From Sarocladium kiliense (taxonomy: Eukaryota > Ascomycota > Sordariomycetes > Hypocreales > Sarocladiaceae), in contig JAUZTG010000003.1 of the NCBI GenBank assembly GCA_030734395.1, positions 868,001 through 932,000 on the forward strand: a DNA stretch of 64,000 nt, written 5' to 3'. Position numbers and translations under genes: made by a program. How positions within the stretch are numbered: the stretch's first letter is position 1; every line of letters begins with the position of its first letter. Positions 54,588 to 64,000 of the stretch are shown piece by piece. The notes under the pieces were generated by a model. It was not told where the DNA came from. It saw only the letters and a program-made list of their open reading frames with translations, and made no database searches.

Positions 54588-57500
54588 CTACACTGATGCT
54601 CGACGCTCATGCGGTCGACTTATGGGGTCTCGAGATCCTGTGACTACTGCATCTGCCTCTCCGGGGTCGCTACCAGCCTGCAATGAGTTCCTACCATCAG
54701 AATTCCCTTCATCAGCGACTCCTTGCTCAGGATTTCCTTGATCAGCATGTGCTTCATCATCAGTTCCTTCACCTAAGTGTTCTGAGCTCATCGAATCAGA
54801 CTTCTCGCTCCAGTGGAACGCATCCCAGTCAGCTTCAAATGGAGCCATGTCTCGCCTGATCGCTTTCAATTCCTTCTTACGCTTCTTCTCACGGTAGAAT
54901 TGCTCCAGGTCGTCATAGGTCGTGTACAAGCTTCTGAAGTGGGGGAAACTTAATGTCTTGTGACCCCCTGATCGCAAGATCTCAAGTGCCTCATCCCATG
55001 CTCTCTTGAGAATAGGTTCCATGGGCGAGGTATCCTCTCCGCGAGCTCTCATGTAGCGTAGGTGGGATGAGAAGGCGATCAAGTTGCTTGTGGTTGAACT
55101 CACAACCTTCGAGCTGAAGGCCAGTCCAAGCATATGCTGAGCCCGTTCCTGGTCATTCTGCACAGCGTACACCCACGCAAGCTCTGCAATCGTGCCCAGA
55201 GTATTAGTGTGTCCGTCACCCAATGTCGCCGCCTGCCAATCGAACGTTTTTCGTAACCACATCTCGGCCTCCTCATACTGCCCATGCTTGAGACAACTGG
55301 CACCTAGCTCAAAAGCGGCGAAGGCCTGCAAGTGCAAATCCGATAGCTGCTCACCAATCGACAAGGCCATGTGTAGCTGTTCCTCTGCTTCGGCAAATCG
55401 GCGATTGTGTGCATATACTTGGCCCAAGCGCACCGCATTTCGAGCAGACTGATATCGTATCTTTCGCGATCGTCGCTCGGGGGGGATCTTATCCAGCAGA
55501 TGAGACATCTTCAGCAAGGTTTGTTCAGACTTTTTCATGTCGAATCTGCGGTGGTAAAGCAGGGACAGCGTGCTCAGGGAATCCAATGTTGTCCAGTGTA
55601 ATTCGCCACCAGCCCATGTTGCAAGCCGCAGCGCCTCTTCAACCTTGATTTTGTCGCCCGGGTGATCGAGTCTCATGAGTATTACGCCATGTTCGCGCAA
55701 TATGTACCATAGCAAGCCCCACGGCACCAGCACTCTATGATCCCCTTGGAACGCATCGGGGCCGCCTTCGTGATCCCAGCTGTGGTGACCCCGAATCCGC
55801 TCCTCCAACAGCTGGAGCCCTGCTGCTCGTTGTTCTTCCGTGTGCGCGAAATTACTCAACCCCATCAAATTGTATATCGCGAGTACCGATGCCAGGTGAT
55901 TGATGGATGAGCGCGTAGCCTGATCGTCTACAGAACACGCTGCCATAACCCAGGCATAACATCTCCCTGCGTGGGGATGCCATCTCTGTTTCATTGCCCA
56001 CGGCCATGCTCGCGGATCATTTTGAGTGGCGAAGAGCTGGAGCGCATATCTCAAGTGCAATGCTTTCTCTTCGTCCGATTGCATTTGCATTGCCCAAGAA
56101 TGCACAACGGGGTGCATCATGAAACCCTTCTCCATATCATCCACGCCTTGTATGTCAACGCTGGTAGCTGATACACGCACCCGCTCAACCAAGCCGAAGT
56201 CGAGCAGCGTATTCATACACTCCAAGTACTTGGCCTCGTTCTGCAACATCGTCTCCAGCCATGCAGCCGGGTCTATTGATTCGTATTTTTGCCGCCACTC
56301 ATCAAGGCCTATCCCTTCACCGTATAAATTCCAGAATGAGAAATCATCACCCAGCTCGGCAATGAGCCCGTACCAGAAGTCTTTGCTGTCCAGGAACGCC
56401 CATGTTCGTACCAGTGGTCCAGCATTTGGATCTCTTTCCTCTACCTGTTGTAGCGACAGAGACCATGTTGTACCGACCGACTTATGGTACCCCTGGATTG
56501 GGGTTTTGTTGCCTGCAACATCCATGACATGCTGCCACATTTTGTTGTAGCGTCGCTTGTATTCGCTGATCGTGATTCTCGTGTTTTTGACGTAAACCGC
56601 TGCTTGAGCGATGGCAAGTGGGAGGCCCCCAAGCATTTCGGGCCCGACGAGATCCTCTATTGCTTGGGTGGCATCTGGGCCGAGAGAGCTCAATGTCGAG
56701 GATGATCCAAACCACGTTTGAAAAATTTGCCGACTCATATCAAGGCTGACCGTACTTAAGCCCCTGTCACCGTTCTCGGACCCGGCAAGCTGTGCCATCT
56801 TTTGTAGGCGAGTTGTGATCAGAACTGCTCCATGGTTTGCTAGAAGGTATTCCATCAGGTCATACGCCCCTGCTTGTCGGTCCTTCTCGAGATCGGGGTC
56901 TAGATCGACGTTGTCGAAGACAAGCAGCCAATCCCGATTTTCATCGTTTGCAAACCATTCCAGAACCTCCTCGACGATCGCCTTCTCTTCGTCTAGACTC
57001 TCTGCTACTCCTTTGCGGTGACTTTCTGAAATCTGCCCGGCTGGTAAACGCCGGGCGACTCTGATCAGACTGTGACGAAGGTCCTGTTCCGTGTTCGCCT
57101 TCAGCCAAAACGCAGCGCTGAATTGTTTACCGAAGCGGGTAAAGAAATTCGCTGCCAGTTGGGTCTTTCCAATACCACCCATGCCGTGTAGGACGTAAAT
57201 TTCCCTGCGCCTCTCGACATCGCGACCTGCGGCTGGTAAGAGCTGAGATGTAATTGCCTGCATGTCTTCAGGGCGGTCCACGAACTTATCCGCAAAGGGC
57301 ACGCCGGCGAGTGAAAACTGAACCCTATACTTTTCGTCAAAGCTTGCCTTGGCTTGTGAGCTGCTACTTGGTATGGCGTCGTGGATAGGAAGCTGCATGT
57401 GTTGATTCCTTAGGATGTTGCCACAGGTGGCCAGTTGCTCTGTAACATCCGGTCTATCCAGGTAAGCACTGGTAGCGTCGGCAATGACATTCTGTTTTTG

Positions 57501-58498
57501 GTGCTCTTCTAGACCAATGCCCTGAAGGCCATTGTCGACATTGAAACGAAAGTATTGTGAATTCGCGGCAAGCTCTGCCTTATCTCGTCGGAATCTGTTA
57601 GCTGTCGTTTGAGTATCCGAAACTATCTTGCCCAACGTCTTCAGCGTCTGCCGAAGGCCGGGATCCAACGTTTTGGGCTTTGGCACACCGGTTCCAATCG
57701 ATATTAGCGAGATAAGTCTTCGCTGAAGTTGGGCATCGTCTGGACCCCAGATGTCCCGAGCCTCGGCGTATACAGACTCCACGGGGTTGTTGTACCCTAA
57801 TCCTCCGTCAATGAGTTCTTGCTTGTTTGGCCCGATGGAGATTGGATCAAAGAACCCTGGCGCCGCGGATGTAGCTCGGCATGCTTGCCAGACTGATACG
57901 TACCGGGCCAGGTCGTTGGACTTTGTTGATTGGTAGCTCCTCAGGAAAGCAGGTTGGCTGTTGCTTCTTCGAACAGCGCATACAACACTGCGGAGAACAT
58001 ATCAGCATATTCAAGGTTCGACAGTTGTATGTTCAGCTGTCGTATACTTTGCAAGCACCTTGTTCCTCGGTTTGAAACGCAGCACATTTAGACTTACACT
58101 TTGCACTTGGCTGTCACCGCCGTCTCGCTCGCCAAAAGCTCATTTGCGCCTGGGAAGGTTTTGATCACCTCCTCCAGTTTCTTGGAGTCAAACTGCGTTG
58201 AAAGTTCCATCTTGTAGTTGAAAGGCAGGCGGCTCTTCTTCTTGCCAAAGATCTCCTTTGAGAGGTGAAGATATGCGTCGATGCACTCATCAACCGTCAT
58301 GCCCAGGCGACCCAGCATGATGGCAATGAGGCCGCCGGTGCTGGTTCCACCGATCATGTCGAAGTAGTCGCATGGCTTCGGAAGTGGCTCGCCTGGCCCA
58401 GCAGCCCTCTGGAGAATGTTCTTGAGGATGTAGAGAGTTGAAAGCCCCCGAACCCCGCCGCCGTCCAAAGATAGCAGGCGGAGGTCGCGCTCAGCCAT
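54588..58498 (-). CDS. Patatin / NB-ARC / TPR receptor-like protein (fungal NLR)
   Basis: Exons 58498-58098 and 57987-54588 (110-bp intron, GTAAGT donor, CCGCAG acceptor); 1266 residues. Residues 8-225 are a patatin-like phospholipase: oxyanion motif DGGGVRG (12-18), nucleophile elbow GTSTG with Ser53, and the dyad Asp in LIDGGLGYNNP (Asp194). An NB-ARC ATPase follows: Walker A GMGGIGKT (402-409), Walker B WLLVFDNVD, GAVLITTRL and GLPLAIAQAA. The C-terminal part holds degenerate TPR-like helices (RFAEAEEQLHMAL, QYEEAEMWLRKTF). An acidic tail with DEG/DQG-like repeats ends the protein. The layout equals fungal NLRs in which ligand sensing by the repeats triggers the N-terminal lipase, as in the Neurospora PLP-1 incompatibility system. 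The ligand is unknown. All catalytic and nucleotide-binding motifs are intact. Confidence 0.93.
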
Positions 58499-60685
58499 CG
58501 GTGCTACCAGGAATGGCCTTGCCCTGGCGTCGCGCCTGCGTCGCTAATCTTGACACGAGCTCAGCAGAGAGCCATGCGGAATCATGGAGCAAGCAAACGG
58601 TGTTTGATGCAGGACAGAGCAACGGCCGTTGTCCATCCTACAGAGGTGTGAGGGCACAGCTGCGCCATCCTGGTGCATTGAGGCCCCGCTTTCCTGACCA
58701 AGGTCCATTTTTGGGCTGCAAGCATGTCCAGGGCAGCCACAGTGGAAGGCTACGCCAGGCTCAGCTGTATACAGTGCTCAAGCTGGGGCACTTCCAGACA
58801 CCATAGGCTTTGAGACAAACGTATCGTATGTATCACAGCCTGTTCCGGAGCGGAGCCCGGCTTCCAACGAATTCCAGCCCGGAGCTTAAGCTTCAGCTTC
58901 TCGGGGGTCCGGCCGGAAAGTGGAGTCGGTGCCGAAGGACACGGCATCACACAGGCGAGCCCAGGGTTTCCACGGAATGTTTTGAGATGTTGAGTAAGTC
59001 TTCCACCAGTCCCGTATGGCTTACTGGCCATGAGCCTTGGGCAGGGTCGTTTGGGTTGTCCTATGGCGATTTCGTCTGAGAAGGTCCGTAATTTGCGGGT
59101 CTCTCGGACGTCCGCCGTTGCATGATATCCCTTCGCATCCAGCAGCATCAGAAGTCTGCTGTTACTACGGATGCACAATGCTTTATGCCGCTATCAAAGC
59201 TAGCTATCCGGATCATCTCATGCTCACCAGAGTGCTGTAATCTGAAATGAATCACACAAATTTGCTCAAGTCGGCGTTCGTGTGATTTAGAAGGTCTACC
59301 TAACCCGCCGGCGGCCAATAGTCTTCCAGATTTTACGTCACCTAGTCAGATGTTTGTAGCTAACGTTGTCAAGATGTATCGGGGCTGTTGGGCAAGTTGG
59401 TCCGGAGGCTGGACTTCAACGATCGCTATGGAGCCCGCAGAGTTGCATCCTTTCTTTACAGAGTCACTCGTGCTCTGCTAGACAAGACAATTTCCCTGTT
59501 TGTGCCCAATCATAATGAAAGTCAAGCAGTGTCGTACCGCCTTGGCATTGTCCAGACACACAGATGCCAGTCGCTCGCCACCGTCAAGATGCAACGACTG
59601 GATACAAGCGAGAAGCGAATTCTGCTCTATCTCGATGCAGGCAAGCATGGCATTGTTGAAAAATTCCCAGCGGAGAAGTTCGAGACCCTGAATCGACTCA
59701 CGGTACATCCGATAGCCACCTTCCAGAATCTTGGCCCTTTGTTAGCAATGCGTGGCGTGGGACCAGCAGGGCTGCGGGCCGGGCGGTGTCTAGAACGTGG
59801 GTGCTTGGCGGGATGGTGTCCGGTGTGTTGGCAAGGCCTGAAGGCACTACGTGCAGTTGGGCTGGCCAAAGGGTCTGTTTGAGAGACTACTTACGAAGCA
59901 GGCATCAGAAAGGAAGCAGTGGTCAAGTTGGCCTTCATTACCAACAGACTGCACCCTCAAAGCCAAGGCACCACCAGCCACGGCTTGGTCCTCAGCCACA
60001 GGACACCAGCTGCATTCGGGATCGAGATCGCAGGTCCCCTCATCCTCCACCACCCACGCTTCACGTCGGCCCCTCCCAGCGACTTCCAAGCTCATGCACC
60101 CCCCTCACCTCCTCGTGTAAGCGTGCGGCTAATCCTTCAAAGTAGGGGTCCATTGCTGATCCCCTCGCTCGTGGGCCTTCTAGGGCCATGATTCTTCGCC
60201 TCCCTGACGCAATAACGTAGTGCTGCCAGTACTGGCGGCCCTCTGATCCGGCCCTCGCGACGTCAGGCGGTGGATGCAGCTGCAATACCAAGTAGAAGAG
60301 AGGGAAAGGTGAGCCAGATCCCCCAACTTCGTTCCGAGAGATTCCTCTCTTCTCTTCGCCCATTCCGTGTATCTTCACCAATTCCTTAGCCCAAACTGCC
60401 TCTTCAACTACTTTTCTCCGTCGCTTTCTCCAGCTTCCTTGCTGACCCCTCCTAAGCCACACTGCCCAGACCCAACTGAGGGGAGCTTTTTCTCCGCATG
60501 CGCCTGCTCGCGTGGGCTGCATCCTCAACGACTCGCGCTGCTATCACCCACCCCTCCCCTTCCCATCTCCATCCCTCGCCCTCCTCTATAGCTGTCGAAT
60601 TCTCCACACTTCAACGTATCGCCGTCGACGTACACGCATACGGAGAGTTGTCGACGGCGGAGGCTCCCTTAAGCTTCTTTAGATC
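58499..60685. other. Long intergenic region, 2.2 kb, divergent promoters
   Basis: It serves the NLR-like gene to the left and CCZ1 to the right. The longest frames (58750-59178 minus, 59388-59882 plus) start without ATG or lack any family motif. The last 300 bp before CCZ1 are C- and T-rich, as in many fungal 5' leaders. Confidence 0.5.
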
Positions 60686-63095
60686 ATGGCTTCAGCCGCG
60701 GCGGCAGCTGCGTCGCTTGCTGCCCCTCCACCTCAACAGTCAGCACCGGGCGCTGTGACTCCTGCACAGCTGGGCTTTCTGGCCATCTTCAATCCCTCAT
60801 TGGGTAATACCGACGAGACGATTGATGATCAAATAGTCTACTATACCTCTGTCACCACTCAGCATGACAATCCCCGCAAGAATCGCCGCGCTCGTGGCCG
60901 TCCGACCGAGGACATCTCCCAGGAGGAGCGCCATGAGCGACTCCGCCAAATTGGCCTCGCCCAGGGCATGGCAAGCTTCAGCAAGGACTTTGCAGACGGT
61001 GCTACAGTCGATGCCATCGATACCGACAAGACTCGGGTCGTGCTTCACGAACTCGAGCCTGGGTGGTGGATCCTAGCTGTAAGACACACTCTGCGCCGGG
61101 CTGGCATTCAAGAGGGAGATGACTGACTGTGGCTTGTCTCAGAGCATCGACCTTACCAAAATACCTCTCCCACCCCGACTTCCGACCAAGACGGGCGAGC
61201 CACAAGATGATCGATTCGAATACTCGACCAAAGAGATGAAGCCAGCTAGTCTGATCCTCAGAGATCTTTTGCGAGCCCATAGTCTGTTTCTCATGCATCA
61301 CGACTCGTCGTTAAGCGCTCTCTTTGTCCGGTCAAGGAGATCAAAATTTGTTGCAGTCCTGAGCCGCTACTGGGACCTGTTCCTCTCCACGTGGACTGTC
61401 ATGCTTCACGGAAACCCCATCCGAGCAGTCCTCGGGGGCATCAATGTTGCTGGCTCTGGTGAACTGGGCTTTGGTGTCGGCGAGGAAGAACGAGGCAGTG
61501 GCGAGCGAGAGGTTCTTGAGGGGCTAGTAGGACGAATTGAAGGCTTAGTCGACCTGGTGGTGTCCAAGTTTGGCGAAGAAGAGACAGTCGCAGGGGATGT
61601 CGATAACTCGCCAGGAAGTCGCCAGCAGTGGTTGGGCACAGGCCAGGAGCCAGCTGCTGAGGACGGGGCAATCTTCTTGGGCACTGGGGCACTGTCCCGG
61701 AAGTCACTGAGAGATGTGACACATTGGATGGAAGATTTGTATACCTGGGGTGAGCATGCATACGGTGTCATCGACAGTCCAACTTCGACACGACGACATA
61801 AAGGGCCAAGGTCATCTAAGCAAGCACTGCTCGACCCTCAAAAAACACCTGTTCTGGCTGAGGGCAACGGCTCTGCTGCGGGACAGGAGCCTGACAAGGG
61901 GGAACCAGCCGAATCTAAGGCTCACGAGGAAGACGACGGGAAGCTTGACAAGATGGTCAGCTATCTAAAGCTTGGGTTTGGTACATACTGGTCCCTACCA
62001 GGTAGTAGCGGAGAGAGTCAGATTGAACAACCACCCACGGGGGAGCCTACGAAGGCGTCAGCCACGGAGCAGGAGGCGCCCCAGCCAGGAAAGCTTTCTG
62101 CTGACAATCGCCCTGGCCTGGTCCGACGGACCTCCTCCCATGACTCAGCAGCTCATTATCTTATTGGTCTGAGGGGTGACATCGAGGAAGCACCCAGCGA
62201 ACATGAGCCCGAGCACCACTCTGAAGATCCTGATGCCGACCATAACTCGAGAACCGTTGTTCGCACTATCAACATTGAACTAGAGCGCGAAGCTCAGGAC
62301 CGGCCCGAAGCAACGATTGTTCGAGACTTTGAGCATCCTGGAAGCATATTGACCCAGTCTCAAGTGGTCGGCAATATGCTCCCTGGCTACGACTCACATG
62401 ATCTCAATAAAGCTATGAAGCTAAGGGTCGTTGTGTACGTCAACCGTCCATTCATTTTCGCCTTTCTCTTCGAACTGCGTACAGATTCATTGGCGTGGGA
62501 TGCTTTGTATCGGTCGCTGCACTATCAACTGGCGCCGTTGAGGAAGCCCATGCTGGCCTCGACAAAGTTCAGGCCAGAGCGTCCGGCGGCCGGACCAGCC
62601 GCTTCGAGCATACACGATTTAGTTTGGGATCCGAAGAACCTAACCGTTCACTCGACAATCCCCAACATTCCAGAGCAGTATACGCCACAAGACTCGTGGT
62701 CGCGTGCCGATGCTCTCAGCACGCATTTACAATTGCTCAACTTGCACGGCGCTACGCGGAGCAAGATGACAGACCTAGAGCGCACGCAGAAGACTAATCG
62801 AGGTTGGTGGATTGTCTGGACTAGGTTGGTGGAGAAGCCAGCCGGTGATGCATCTGCAACTTTGTCAACAATACAAGAGACAGCCTCTGATGATGAAGGA
62901 ACGTATAGCCGGGCTGGTACCGCAGAGGAAGAGGACGAAGGGCCGCAAGTTGAGAAAGAGATCTTCCTCATCCGACGGGCGAGCGATCACGCAAGGTTCC
63001 GCAGCGAAGGCGGAAATGATGGTGCCGGGAAGCTGGCGCAAGGGATTGGTGTTGACACCAGACGCTACGTTGAGGAGTTGTTGAACCTACTGTGA
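60686..63095 (+). CDS. CCZ1: Vacuolar fusion protein CCZ1
   Basis: Exons 60686-61078 and 61143-63095 (64-bp intron, GTAAGA donor, CTCAG acceptor); 781 residues. The first longin domain opens with AQLGFLAIFNPSLGNTDE and DDQIVYYTS, the signature of CCZ1. EPGWWILA-SIDLTKIPLP continues it across the splice. The middle (about residues 300-520) is acidic, low-complexity linker. The later longin-type parts include VVVYVNRPFIFAFLFE and, at the end, DTRRYVEELLNLL. With MON1, CCZ1 forms the exchange factor for Rab7/Ypt7 that drives endosome and autophagosome fusion with the vacuole. It acts on the cytosolic face of late endosomes. The middle linker is longer than in yeast, as is usual in filamentous fungi. 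Confidence 0.94.
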
Positions 63096-63900
63096 TACCC
63101 ACATCGCAGCAACGTATGTATGAAAAATCGCATGACTAGATATTGGGAGCAGGGCATCCCGGGTTTACATGGCAGAGGAGTACAGCATTGGATACCACGC
63201 TGGCATTTTTGCAGACGCTGTTAGGCGTCTTTCGTTATCTAGGGGTAGATGATCAGGTGAAGGGAGGCCAAAGGCTGGACGGCGCCATTGGCCGGCCTGT
63301 TAGTCACAACGGGGGGACGAACGACATTCACTCAGATGAGGTCATGTCATCAATAGACGACATATCTTATACTGTGCTGCTGACACCCGAAGGCTTGCAC
63401 AGATCACGGAACGCATCACAGCCTCATTGATGAAGTTTGCTTGAAGAAAGATTTCATATCCAAAAGTTGATCAATCTGAAGTATATACAGAGAAAGGAAT
63501 ATCCTGTATCTCCGTCCAAGAAGAGAAGAAGAAAAATCAACCCAAACAACTGTGTCTATGTAACCCATTCTTGCATCCCAGGGGGGAATGGTGTCTGTAA
63601 GGGTATACCGGTGCCTAGATTTGTCCCCGGCTCAAGCCTGAGCGAAAAAAGGGAGCCCTGCAGTTGCCCTTTTTGTAAACCTGTATAACCTATTTGTCTT
63701 TGTGCGCCTGGGTTCCTGGGTTTTGGTTTGTTTGTAGTCCCGAAAACAGTCCCGATTTGAAAAGCAGATGTTTTGATCGTGAAGGTCATGGCCTCGTGGA
63801 TGATGCCCGTTCTTGCGTGTTTTGATTTCCTTTTGGGGGAAAGTGAACGGGCGTCACACCGGGAGGGGTGTGAGAAGCTAGTCTCAGAGGCTGGATAGAC
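63096..63900. other. Intergenic, 805 bp, convergent genes
   Basis: 3' flank of CCZ1 and 3' UTR of the gene cut by the window end. Short frames at 63143-63430 and 63437-63688 are not convincing. Confidence 0.45.
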
Positions 63901-64000
63901 TTAAGCAAAGGACCAGGTGACGGGCATGCGACCGCTGCCGAGGCCACCGAAGAGCTGCTTGTACACCTTCTTGCTGACGTCGATGTCCTCCTCGGAGCAG
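63901..64000 (-). CDS. C-terminus of a DPBB/RlpA-like (barwin-type) protein, cut by window end
   Basis: Only the last 32 or so codons are visible, ending at the TAA at 63903-63901. The sequence [20 protein letters not shown], followed by [12 protein letters not shown] and the stop, fits the last strand-helix-strand of a double-psi beta-barrel: an aspartate-helix pair then PVTW. Fungal RlpA-like and expansin-like secreted proteins end in this way. Secretion cannot be checked because the N-terminus lies outside. Confidence 0.6.
   Translation of the reverse strand, partial: CSEEDIDVSKKVYKQLFGGLGSGRMPVTWSFA

Noticed and set aside
59388..59882. Gene in the gap between the NLR-like gene and CCZ1
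   Set aside because: The frame begins with TTG, has no recognisable motif and no matching splice signals.

Overview
The window is nuclear DNA of a filamentous ascomycete (Pezizomycotina). The signs are compact genes with 49-150 bp GT-AG introns, and fungal-only families such as DUF3176, ACS-type major facilitator transporters, a Zn(II)2Cys6 regulator, an HSL-type esterase and a patatin/NB-ARC/TPR receptor. Core genes (IMP3, mitochondrial S18, CCZ1, an ERCC6L2-like helicase) are intact. A Dothideomycete is plausible, but I cannot fix the class from sequence alone. I see no tRNA, rRNA, CRISPR array or intact transposon.

Layout. 0-13.6 kb: a DUF3176 membrane protein (cut by the window start), a DMT-type transporter, an AKR7-like aldo-keto reductase, an unrecognised gene with an in-frame stop, a mitochondrial PPR protein, then the divergent pair mitochondrial S18 / IMP3. 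14-31.8 kb is a nutrient-catabolism block: a D-2-hydroxyacid dehydrogenase, a secreted GH95 alpha-L-fucosidase, an ACS transporter, a COG3618-type amidohydrolase (lactonase-like), a Zn2Cys6 activator, a GH32 fructosidase, a sugar porter and a GH13 alpha-glucosidase. 33-44.9 kb: an esterase, a methyltransferase, the SNF2 helicase, a nine-exon ACS transporter and a CorA-type transporter. 46.6-54 kb: a secreted FAD oxidase, an unrecognised two-exon gene and a small secreted protein. 54.6-58.5 kb: a patatin/NB-ARC/TPR NLR-like receptor. 60.7-64 kb: CCZ1, then the C-terminus of a DPBB/RlpA-like protein cut by the window end.

How the genes may work together. The regulator, GH32 enzyme, sugar porter and GH13 enzyme look like a MAL/sucrose-type utilisation cluster: hydrolases, importer and local activator. 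An identical 11-bp inverted CGG element lies in the GH32/porter promoter and in the GH13 promoter. Next to it, the fucosidase, transporter and lactonase-like enzyme could form a deoxy-sugar scavenging module. Both links are inference. The most unusual single gene is the NLR-like receptor, whose domain order matches fungal non-self recognition receptors.

Exon borders were placed by hand from splice consensus, unbroken reading frame and family conservation. Every multi-exon model given as complete adds up to a whole number of codons.
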